This document shows positions 1 through 4,992 of a DNA stretch of 5,484 nt, one piece after another (within the stretch, counting starts at the first letter, position 1; every line of letters starts with the position of its first letter). This stretch comes from an uncultured Gemmobacter sp. Lineage in GTDB: Bacteria > Pseudomonadota > Alphaproteobacteria > Rhodobacterales > Rhodobacteraceae. The notes below the pieces were generated by a model that saw only the letters and a program-made list of their open reading frames with translations, searched no databases and was not told the DNA's origin. The stretch lies in the NCBI GenBank assembly GCA_937983495.1, contig CALKAA010000360.1, positions 1-5,484 on the forward strand, in the 5' to 3' direction. The position numbers were made by a program, and so were the translations under genes.

Positions 1-77
1 TCGCCGAAGCACCCGCTGCGCTGCATGCCCCGAAGGCCCCCGGAATGGATCCCGAAAAGCCGCCCAGACTGCGCTAA
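1..77 (+). other. possible 3' end of an upstream gene (uncertain)
   Basis: One frame runs open from base 3 to a TAA at 75-77 and would encode an Ala/Pro/Lys-rich tail of 24 residues ending in PPRLR. It is followed within 10 bases by a palindrome and T-run that could end a transcript. The other two forward frames are also open past base 77, and one of them has higher G/C at third positions, so the frame cannot be decided. No conserved motif is visible. It may equally be non-coding. Confidence 0.25.
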
Positions 78-82
78 GGTTG

Positions 83-104
83 GGGTATCCAGATACCTAT
101 TTTT
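83..104 (+). terminator. weak hairpin plus T-run upstream of rplM
   Basis: GGTATC (84-89) and GATACC (92-97) form a near-perfect palindrome. Read as RNA it gives a 5-6 bp stem with a CCAG loop, followed by TATTTTT (98-104). This could be a weak intrinsic terminator for whatever lies upstream. The stem is short and AU-rich, so a protein-binding palindrome in the rplM promoter region is the alternative reading. Confidence 0.3.
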
Positions 105-226
105 CAAGTAATTGATTCAGAACAACTTAATTGCCAGCGCAACGCTTGACCCGCGCCGCGCGATAGGGGAAAAGCCCCCATCCGAGATTCAGGGGCATTG
201 CCCCTTTCCAACATCATGGGTCTGAC
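98..226 (+). promoter_or_regulatory. rplM-rpsI promoter region and structured 5' leader
   Basis: An AT-rich block at about 98-133 is the likeliest site of the operon promoter, but I find no convincing -35/-10 pair; a TTGAC at 146-150 lacks a partner. Downstream, four GC-rich segments can pair in competing ways: GGGG 166-169 with CCCC 175-178, GCCCC 174-178 with GGGGC 192-196, and AGGGGC 191-196 with GCCCCT 200-205 around a 3-base loop. Autogenous control of rplM-rpsI by L13 is known in E. coli, and a separate L13 leader family is known in Firmicutes. Whether this leader binds L13 is inference. No strong Shine-Dalgarno precedes the rplM ATG; only GGG at 218-220 lies at a suitable distance. Confidence 0.4.
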
Positions 227-691
227 ATGAAAACCTTCACCGCTACTCCGGCGGATATCGAGAAGAAGTGGATCCTGATCGACGCCGAAGGCGTCGTTCT
301 GGGCCGCCTCGCCACGATCGTCGCCAACATCCTGCGCGGCAAGAACAAGCCGACCTTCACGCCGCACATGGACATGGGCGACAACGTGATCGTCATCAAC
401 GCCGACAAGGTGCAGATGACCGGCAACAAGCGCAACGACAAGCGCTACTACTGGCACACCGGCCACCCGGGCGGCATCAAGTTCCGCACCGCGCGTCAGG
501 TGCTGGAAGGCAACCACCCCGAGCGCGTCGTGGTCAAGGCTGTTGAGCGTATGATCACCCGCAACTCGCTGGGTGCCAAGCAGATGACCAATCTGCGCGT
601 CTATGCCGGCGCCGAGCATCCGCATGAAGCGCAGCAGCCGACCGTCCTCGACGTGAAGGTGCTGAATCCCAAGAACACCCGGAGCGCCTGA
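227..691 (+). CDS. rplM: 50S ribosomal protein L13
   Basis: L13 is an early-assembling protein of the large ribosomal subunit that contacts 23S rRNA. The protein has 154 residues, slightly longer than the 142 of E. coli. The N-terminus MKTFTA matches the E. coli start and supports the ATG at 227. Characteristic stretches include the GRLAT segment (about 26-30), the YYWHTGHPGG segment (about 74-83), and the family signature region at about 105-141 with RMITRNSLG, LRVYAGAEHPH and AQQPTVLD. The short C-terminal tail after VLNPKN is variable in the family. Its stop codon lies two bases before rpsI, the standard bacterial L13-S9 gene pair, so the two are certainly co-transcribed. No truncation or odd residue is visible. 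Confidence 0.98.
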   Translation: MKTFTATPADIEKKWILIDAEGVVLGRLATIVANILRGKNKPTFTPHMDMGDNVIVINADKVQMTGNKRNDKRYYWHTGHPGGIKFRTARQVLEGNHPERVVVKAVERMITRNSLGAKQMTNLRVYAGAEHPHEAQQPTVLDVKVLNPKNTRSA

Positions 692-693
692 TC

Positions 694-1185
694 ATGGCTG
701 ACATCAAATCCCTCGACGATCTGAAATCGGCCGTCTCGGGCGCCGCTGCCCCGGCTGCTGCCGAAGTGGCCGCCCCGCGTGAGCCCAAGCGCGACTCGCT
801 GGGCCGTTCCTATGCCACCGGCAAGCGCAAAGACGCTGTCGCCCGCGTCTGGGTGAAGCCCGGCACCGGCAAAGTTGTGGTCAACGGCAAGGAAATGGCG
901 GTCTATTTCGCCCGTCCCGTGCTGCAAATGATCCTGAAGCAACCCTTCACCATCGCCAATGTCGAAGGCCAGTTCGACGTTTACGCGACTGTGGCGGGTG
1001 GTGGTCTTTCGGGCCAGGCTGGTGCTGTGAAGCACGGTATTTCCAAGGCTTTGCAGCTGTATGAACCCAGCCTGCGCGGTGCGCTGAAGGCGGCGGGTTT
1101 CCTGACCCGCGACTCGCGCGTGGTGGAACGGAAGAAATACGGCAAGGCCAAGGCCCGTCGGTCGTTCCAGTTCTCGAAGCGCTGA
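694..1185 (+). CDS. rpsI: 30S ribosomal protein S9
   Basis: S9 belongs to the small ribosomal subunit head; its basic C-terminal tail reaches the P-site tRNA. The protein has 163 residues against 130 in E. coli. The excess is an Ala/Pro-rich N-terminal extension (about residues 1-37) of a kind common in alphaproteobacterial S9. The conserved body begins at YATGKRKDAVARVW (40-53). The family signature GGGLSGQAGAVKHGISKAL lies at 102-120, and the protein ends in the expected basic tail with ARRSFQFSKR. A GGAG at 681-684, inside the end of rplM, serves as ribosome binding site nine bases before the ATG. It is the last gene of the operon and is followed closely by an intrinsic terminator. Confidence 0.98.
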   Translation: MADIKSLDDLKSAVSGAAAPAAAEVAAPREPKRDSLGRSYATGKRKDAVARVWVKPGTGKVVVNGKEMAVYFARPVLQMILKQPFTIANVEGQFDVYATVAGGGLSGQAGAVKHGISKALQLYEPSLRGALKAAGFLTRDSRVVERKKYGKAKARRSFQFSKR

Positions 1186-1203
1186 TCTTCGGACTGTTCT
1201 TGG

Positions 1204-1236
1204 AAAAGGCCCGCGTTTCGCGGGCCTTTTTCTTTT
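1204..1236 (+). terminator. intrinsic terminator of rplM-rpsI
   Basis: GGCCCGCG (1208-1215) and CGCGGGCC (1219-1226) form a perfect 8-bp stem with a TTT loop. It is extended by four A-U pairs (AAAA 1204-1207 with TTTT 1227-1230) and followed by a T-rich tract to 1236. It lies 18 bases after the rpsI stop. Confidence 0.95.
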
Positions 1237-1256
1237 GCGATCAAGACCTTGCCACA

Positions 1257-1284
1257 ACAAAAAAGGCCGGGCGAAAGCCCGGCC
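1257..1284 (-). terminator. intrinsic terminator of the DUF1127 gene
   Basis: GGCCGGGC (1265-1272) and GCCCGGCC (1277-1284) form a perfect 8-bp stem closed by a four-base loop (GAAA on +). A run of six A on the + strand (1259-1264) becomes the terminal U-run when read on the - strand, so the element ends the leftward transcript that starts near 1555. It sits about 20 bases from the oppositely directed rpsI terminator, so the two convergent units are insulated from each other. Confidence 0.9.
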
Positions 1285-1333
1285 CAGTCAGGGGTACGCC
1301 CATTTGATCCGCAGGGCAGGGAATGGGATTCTA

Positions 1334-1555
1334 TCAAGCCTTCCAGAAGGGCTTGGCGGCCTCGACACCGGCGGTGGTGGTATCCAGCCCGATATCCCGC
1401 AACATATGGGTATCAAGCTGTTTCAGGGCCTGACGGCTCGTGCGACGAGTCTCCCAGACCAGCACAATTTGTGCCAATCCAACCAGCGCACGGGTGACCG
1501 GCGGCAGGGAGAGCGGAAGCGTCGTCATCGGGGCGGCCGTGAGTGCCCGAGCCAT
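1334..1555 (-). CDS. DUF1127 (YjiS-like) small protein
   Basis: This is a 73-residue protein of the DUF1127 family, which is abundant in alphaproteobacteria. Some members take part in phosphate, RNA or stress-related control, but the role of this one is unknown. The family core is at the C-terminus: an Arg-rich helix (WETRRTSRQALKQLD, about 34-48), then MLRDIGLD (51-58), and the terminal EAAKPFW (65-71) that ends most members. The hydrophobic stretch LVGLAQIVLVW (about 24-34) could be part of an amphipathic helix. The start is chosen at 1555 because AAAAGGT (- strand, 1567-1561) lies five bases upstream; Met10 is a weaker alternative. It is transcribed divergently from the MocR regulator over an 85-bp gap and ends at its own terminator. 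Confidence 0.85.
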   Translation of the reverse strand: MARALTAAPMTTLPLSLPPVTRALVGLAQIVLVWETRRTSRQALKQLDTHMLRDIGLDTTTAGVEAAKPFWKA

Positions 1556-1570
1556 GTTGCACCTTTTGTG

Positions 1571-1613
1571 TTGATACAATGCGGAAATTCGCATATTGAT
1601 ATTGATACAATGC
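1571..1613. promoter_or_regulatory. direct-repeat operator in the divergent DUF1127/MocR promoter
   Basis: TTGATACAATGC occurs exactly twice, at 1571-1582 and 1602-1613. The start-to-start distance of 31 bp is close to three helical turns, so both copies face the same side of the DNA. A partial copy, ATTGAT at 1595-1600, abuts the second repeat. Two direct repeats about three turns apart are the known target layout of MocR proteins such as GabR. Each copy contains TACAAT, which resembles a -10 hexamer; the one at 1606-1611 is well placed to start the MocR transcript. Binding by the adjacent regulator is therefore likely, but it is inferred. Confidence 0.6.
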
Positions 1614-1640
1614 CACGCGAACAGCCGCCAGAGGAACATT

Positions 1641-3047
1641 GTGACTGATACAACTTGGCATCCCGACCTGTCACAATTCCCTGGGCCCAAATATCTGGCC
1701 CTGACCCGCGCCCTGCGCGAGGCGATCCGGGCGGGCGAACTGCCGCCCGGCGCGCAATTGCCGACGGTGCGCGATCTGGCCTGGGATCTGCATGTGACCC
1801 CCGGCACAGTGAGCCGCGCCTATCAACTGGCCACGCAAGAGGGCCTGCTGGCCGCCACCGTGGGGCGCGGCACCTTTGTGGCGGCGCGCGAGCCACGCCT
1901 TGGCCCGACGCAATCGCTGGCGCTGGAACGCGATCCAATGGCCGACCCGTGGCTGGTGGACCTGCGCTCGCCGCAACTGCCAGAGGTTGGCCAGACCGAG
2001 GCCTTTGCCGCGGCCATGGCAAGGGTGGGCAGCACCATCGGGCGGAACTGGGATGATTACCCGAGCCAGCGCGCCGAAGCCCCCTTGCGCGCGGCGGTTG
2101 TCGACTGGCTGTCAGACCGGCAATTGGGCCGGGTGACGGCAGATGACATCGCGCTGAGTCATGGCGGGCAAAACGCGCTGCTGCTGATTTTCCTGTGCTG
2201 CCTGCGCGGTGACCGCCCGGTGATCCTGACCGAAGACCTGGCCTATCCCGGCATCCGCCACGCCGCGCGTCTGGTGCGCGCCGAGGTCGTGGGCATCGAA
2301 CTTGACCATGAAGGCATGGTGCCCGACGCGCTGGAGGCCGCCTGCCGCCGCCATGGCGCGCAAATCCTGGTGCTGACGCCCGAAGCGCAGAACCCGACCG
2401 CCAGCCGCATGTCGGCCACCCGCCGGGCAGAGATCGCCGCCATCGCCCGCCGCTATGACCTGCAAGTGGTTGAGGATGATTGCTATTCGGTGGCTGAAAG
2501 CAGCCTGCCCAGCCTGCGCGCCATCGCCCCGGAACGCACCTGGTATGTCGGTTCGCTGTCCAAATCGCTGTCTTCGGCGCTGCGCTTTGGCTATGTGGTT
2601 TGCCCGCAAGGCATGGGCGAGGCAGGGCGGCTGACCGCGCAGCACGGGTTCTTTGCCCTGGCGCGTCCGGTCTCGGACCTGTGCCTTGATCTGCTGCGCT
2701 CGGGCGCGGCGCAAGAGATGAAGCGCCGGGTGCAGGCCGAGTTTTCCTCGCGCCTGCATCTGCTGGTGAACGCGCTTGGTGCGTTTCACATCAACTGGCA
2801 ACCGGGCCTGCCCTTCATCTGGGTGCCGCTGCCGATGGGCTGGCGCGGCTCGACCTTCACCCGCACCGCCGAGGCGGAAGGGGTGCTGGTGCGCCAGGCC
2901 GATGAATACGCGCTGATCCATGGCCGCGCGCCCCATGCGCTGCGCATCGCGGTGGCGGGCGCGATGCCGCTGCCGCGCTACCAGACGGCGGTAGAGACCA
3001 TCGCCACCCTGCTGGCCCGCCCACCGGGCGACATGATGGCGGTCTGA
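1641..3047 (+). CDS. MocR-family regulator (GntR-type winged HTH fused to aminotransferase-like domain)
   Basis: This is a 468-residue cytoplasmic transcription factor. The winged helix-turn-helix covers about residues 15-81, with LPPGAQLPTVRDLAWDL, HVTPGTVSRAYQLA and the wing GRGTFVA. A linker leads to a fold-type-I aminotransferase-like domain (about 105-465). PLP-site features are present: NPTA (251-254) in place of the usual NPTG, EDD (278-280) carrying the Asp that contacts the pyridine nitrogen, SLSK with Schiff-base Lys308, and LRIAV with Arg435, the position that binds a substrate carboxylate. It should therefore sense PLP or an amino compound bound to PLP. The text around Lys308 resembles the YdcR-like subgroup. 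GTG at 1641 is preferred over an in-frame ATG at 1596 because AGAGG (1630-1634) lies six bases before it and the ATG overlaps the operator. The paired direct repeats upstream suggest autoregulation. Its targets are unknown; the adjacent transporter and the DUF1127 gene are candidates. Confidence 0.9.
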   Translation: MTDTTWHPDLSQFPGPKYLALTRALREAIRAGELPPGAQLPTVRDLAWDLHVTPGTVSRAYQLATQEGLLAATVGRGTFVAAREPRLGPTQSLALERDPMADPWLVDLRSPQLPEVGQTEAFAAAMARVGSTIGRNWDDYPSQRAEAPLRAAVVDWLSDRQLGRVTADDIALSHGGQNALLLIFLCCLRGDRPVILTEDLAYPGIRHAARLVRAEVVGIELDHEGMVPDALEAACRRHGAQILVLTPEAQNPTASRMSATRRAEIAAIARRYDLQVVEDDCYSVAESSLPSLRAIAPERTWYVGSLSKSLSSALRFGYVVCPQGMGEAGRLTAQHGFFALARPVSDLCLDLLRSGAAQEMKRRVQAEFSSRLHLLVNALGAFHINWQPGLPFIWVPLPMGWRGSTFTRTAEAEGVLVRQADEYALIHGRAPHALRIAVAGAMPLPRYQTAVETIATLLARPPGDMMAV

Positions 3048-3160
3048 GCCCGGCACATTGCCCGAAAATCGTGCAGATACCGCGCTTGCCCCTGCGGCAA
3101 TCAAAAAAATGATCAAATTATTTTCCTTGCAAAATCAGGAAACTGTCACCTGACGTTCCG
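3048..3160. promoter_or_regulatory. intergenic region after MocR, probable transporter promoter
   Basis: No gene is seen here. The MocR stop is not followed by a hairpin with a T-run, so read-through into the transporter is possible. An AT-rich patch at 3099-3142 stands out in this GC-rich DNA. It carries AATTAT (3116-3121) as a poor -10 candidate and two small inverted repeats: ATTTT-N6-AAAAT (3120-3135) and TTTCCT-N9-AGGAAA (3122-3127 with 3137-3142). I find no good -35 partner. A copy of the 12-bp MocR direct repeat is not present. Confidence 0.3.
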
Positions 3161-3244
3161 GGTTTTCCCCTGTTTTTGGCGGCTGAAACCGTTTTGGCCT
3201 CTTTTCAGACGGCAGCCGCTGTGCCAAAAATTCAGGAAAAATCC
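3161..3244 (+). promoter_or_regulatory. long imperfect stem-loop in the transporter mRNA leader
   Basis: The two arms (about 3161-3192 and 3209-3244) are reverse complements apart from small bulges. The pairs are TTTT 3163-3166 with AAAA 3237-3240, CCTG 3169-3172 with CAGG 3233-3236, TTTTTGGC 3173-3180 with GCCAAAAA 3223-3230, GGCTG 3181-3185 with CAGCC 3213-3217, and CCGT 3189-3192 with ACGG 3209-3212, around a 16-base loop. Folding would hide the AGGAAA sequence at 3234-3239. The element lies 52 bases before the permease start. It could be a cis-regulatory RNA or a DNA-level inverted repeat; no known riboswitch class is recognised. Confidence 0.45.
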
Positions 3245-3245
3245 G

Positions 3246-3356
3246 ATGAACCTTGCGGGGCCGGACGCCCCGCAAAGGCAGCGACAGGGGACATTATGCA
3301 ATCAGGCTCCGCAACGGGCCGCCTCAGGAATTCGGAGGCTGCCAATGGTCTGTTGA
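3246..3356 (+). CDS. candidate upstream ORF (36 codons) overlapping the permease start
   Basis: An ATG at 3246 follows AGGAAA (3234-3239) at a good distance and opens a 36-codon frame beginning MNLAGPDAP, Gln/Arg/Pro-rich, ending in TGA at 3354-3356. It overlaps the first 20 codons of the permease gene in another frame, and its stop shares bases with an in-frame permease Met codon (TGATG at 3354-3358). The peptide has no recognisable domain or signal sequence. It may be a regulatory leader ORF whose translation affects the permease start, or chance. Its ribosome binding site is inside the stem at 3161-3244. Confidence 0.2.
   Translation: MNLAGPDAPQRQRQGTLCNQAPQRAASGIRRLPMVC
3251..3278 (+). 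promoter_or_regulatory. strong hairpin just before the permease ribosome binding site
   Basis: TTGCGGGGC (3253-3261) and GCCCCGCAA (3267-3275) form a perfect 9-bp stem with a five-base loop. Two further pairs (CC 3251-3252 with GG 3277-3278) follow across one bulged A. No T-run follows, so it is not an intrinsic terminator. It ends seven bases before the permease Shine-Dalgarno, where it could affect ribosome access, mRNA stability or the competing pairings of this leader. Confidence 0.5.
3284..3291 (+). promoter_or_regulatory. ribosome binding site of the first permease, with upstream antisense match
   Basis: ACAGGGGA contains the AGGGGA Shine-Dalgarno sequence four bases before the ATG at 3296, and this decides the start. 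The same eight bases are exactly complementary to TCCCCTGT at 3166-3173, in the left arm of the upstream stem-loop. The leader can therefore either expose or mask this site. Confidence 0.55.
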
Positions 3357-4186
3357 TGGTCTCGCCCACCGCAATCTATGCGATGCTGCTGATGGCGGCA
3401 CCGATCCTGGCTTCGGTGGTCTATTCCTTCATGGTGGACAGCAAGGTCGGCCTTTCCGCCGGCCTGACTTTTGACAATTACATCAAGGTCTGGACGGGCC
3501 AGATTGATCAGGCACTGATGATCCGCTCGCTGACCGTTTCCGCTCTGGTGACGCTGGCGACCGTGGTTCTGGCCTATCCGGTGGCCTATTTCGTCAGCTT
3601 CCATGTGCGCCCCGAGCGCAAATCGCTCTGGCTGTTCCTGATCACCATTCCGTTCTGGACCAGCTATCTGATCCGGGTGTTCCTGTGGAAGGTCATCCTG
3701 GGCTATAATGGCGTGATCAATTCGGGCCTGATGAGCCTGGGCGTGATCGACGAGCCCTTGACGGTAATCAACTATTCGCTGGGCTCGATGGTGATGACGC
3801 TGGCCCATGCCTATGCGGCCTTCGCGATCCTGCCGATTTTCGTGAGCCTCGAAAAGATCGACCGCAGCTTCCTGGAAGCCGGGCAAGACCTGGGCGAGTC
3901 GAAATTCATGACCTTCATCCGCGTCACGCTGCCTCTGTCGATGCCGGGGGTGATTGCGGCGGTGCTGATCGTCTTCATCCCGACCATCGGCGATTATGTG
4001 ACGCCCGAGCTGATTGGCGGCGGCAAACTGCCGATGATTGCCAACCGGATCGAGGCCATCATGCTGAAACAGAACGACAAAGCCCTGGGCTCGGCCATCG
4101 CGATGACGGCGATGCTGATCGTGGCGCTGGTGTCGATCATGTTCCTGCTGCTGAACCGGCGCTTCCTGAAGGGGCAAAGCAAATGA
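3296..4186 (+). CDS. ABC transporter permease, PotB-like (spermidine/putrescine type)
   Basis: This is an inner-membrane permease subunit of 296 residues, typical for the family. About six membrane segments are visible, near 20-45, 75-101, 111-135, 161-185, 215-240 and 265-288. The PFWTSYLIRVFLWK stretch (119-132) is characteristic of PotB/PotH proteins. The cytoplasmic EAA loop that docks on the ATPase is at 194-218 (EAGQDLGESKFMTFIRVTLP then MPG). After it come FIPTIGDYVTPELIGGGK (227-244), again typical of PotB. The start at 3296 has an AGGGGA site. A longer frame from a TTG at 3176 runs through the leader structure and has no ribosome binding site; Met21 at 3356 is a possible internal start. 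The gene ends in an ATGA overlap with the next permease. Polyamine import is inferred from family likeness. Confidence 0.88.
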   Translation: MQSGSATGRLRNSEAANGLLMVSPTAIYAMLLMAAPILASVVYSFMVDSKVGLSAGLTFDNYIKVWTGQIDQALMIRSLTVSALVTLATVVLAYPVAYFVSFHVRPERKSLWLFLITIPFWTSYLIRVFLWKVILGYNGVINSGLMSLGVIDEPLTVINYSLGSMVMTLAHAYAAFAILPIFVSLEKIDRSFLEAGQDLGESKFMTFIRVTLPLSMPGVIAAVLIVFIPTIGDYVTPELIGGGKLPMIANRIEAIMLKQNDKALGSAIAMTAMLIVALVSIMFLLLNRRFLKGQSK

Positions 4187-4992
4187 GCAAAAGCCCCTCT
4201 CTCAAGGTCTATGTGATCGCCTATCTGCTGTTTCTCTATGCGCCGATCGCCCTGCTGCCGCTGTTTGCCTTCAATGACAGCCGGGTGATTGCCTTCCCGC
4301 TGGCGGGCTTCACGACCAATTGGTTCGCCGAGATGTGGGCCGATGCCAACCTGTTCACCGCGTTCAGGAATTCGCTGATCATTGCGGTGTCGTCGTCGGT
4401 GCTGGCCACCACGCTGGGGATTTTTGCGGCGCGGGCCTCGACCCGCTACAAGTTTCCGGCCAAGGGGGCCACGCTGGGGCTGATCATGCTGCCCATGGTG
4501 CTGCCCGAGATGATCCTGGCGATGTCTCTGCTGGTGGTGCTGATCGCCATGGGGGTGCCGCTGTCGATCTTCACCGTCATTCTGGGCCATGTGCTGATCT
4601 GCACCCCCTTTGCGGTGGCGATCCTGACCTCGGCCTTTCAGTCGCTGGACCGTTCGCTGGAGGAGGCGGCCTATGATCTGGGCGAGACCTCGGCCTCGAC
4701 CTTCCGGCTGATCATCCTGCCGCTGGTCATGCCCGGCATCATCTCCTCGCTGCTGATCTGTTTCACCATCAGCCTGGATGAGTTCATCATCGCCAACTTC
4801 CTGGGTTCGGGCGATCCGATCCTGTCGGTTTATATCTTCGGGCAGTTCCGCTTCCCGGCCAAGGTGCCCGCCGTCATGGCGCTTGGGTTCATCCTGGTCT
4901 GCGTGTCGATCTGCCTGCTCACCATCGCTGAATATTTCCGCCGTCGCGGCATCGCGAAAACCGGCGGCAAGGATACCGGAGGCTTCCTGTGA
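4183..4992 (+). CDS. ABC transporter permease, PotC-like (spermidine/putrescine type)
   Basis: This is the second inner-membrane permease subunit, 269 residues, presumed to pair with the PotB-like protein to form the translocation channel. Six membrane segments are visible, near 9-29, 62-85, 97-121, 128-150, 180-205 and 229-251. The EAA loop is EAAYDLGETSASTFRLIILP followed by LVMPG (161-185), and the SLDEFIIANFLGSG stretch (197-210) corresponds to the conserved PotC/PotI segment after it. The start overlaps the previous stop in ATGA, and GAAGGGG (4168-4174) lies eight bases upstream, so translation is probably coupled. Its end overlaps the ATPase start in the same way. Related families carry iron or phosphonates, so the substrate is not certain. 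Confidence 0.88.
   Translation: MSKSPSLKVYVIAYLLFLYAPIALLPLFAFNDSRVIAFPLAGFTTNWFAEMWADANLFTAFRNSLIIAVSSSVLATTLGIFAARASTRYKFPAKGATLGLIMLPMVLPEMILAMSLLVVLIAMGVPLSIFTVILGHVLICTPFAVAILTSAFQSLDRSLEEAAYDLGETSASTFRLIILPLVMPGIISSLLICFTISLDEFIIANFLGSGDPILSVYIFGQFRFPAKVPAVMALGFILVCVSICLLTIAEYFRRRGIAKTGGKDTGGFL

Noticed and set aside
146..174. TTGAC at 146-150 as the rplM -35 box
   Set aside because: No -10-like hexamer lies 16-18 bases downstream; that position is GC/A-rich leader sequence.
601..1260. - strand frame of about 219 codons opposite rpsI
   Set aside because: It runs through two terminators and the whole S9 coding region and has no recognisable motif.
1596..1640. Earlier ATG start for the MocR gene
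   Set aside because: It lies inside the direct-repeat operator and lacks a ribosome binding site, whereas GTG 1641 has AGAGG at good spacing.
1556..1807. Longer - strand start for the DUF1127 protein
   Set aside because: The extension crosses the promoter region into the MocR coding region and is Arg/Cys-rich; the start at 1555 has a good ribosome binding site and gives the normal family length.
3086..3109. TTGCC/GGCAA hairpin as terminator of the MocR gene
   Set aside because: The stem is only 5 bp and is followed by an A-run rather than a T-run on the + strand; on the - strand the T-run comes before the hairpin.
2112..3116. Long - strand frame of about 334 codons opposite the MocR gene
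   Set aside because: It lies antisense to conserved PLP-domain motifs, is rich in Arg, Gln and His, and shows no domain of its own.
3176..3295. N-terminal extension of the PotB-like permease from a TTG
   Set aside because: No ribosome binding site precedes it, the extension is unlike the family, and it overlaps the structured leader. The ATG at 3296 has a proper site.
3302..4590. Long - strand open frames opposite the two permease genes
   Set aside because: They are very rich in His, Gln, Arg and Asp with no membrane segment or domain, the usual antisense shadow of GC-rich hydrophobic genes, and the + strand proteins are clearly recognisable.
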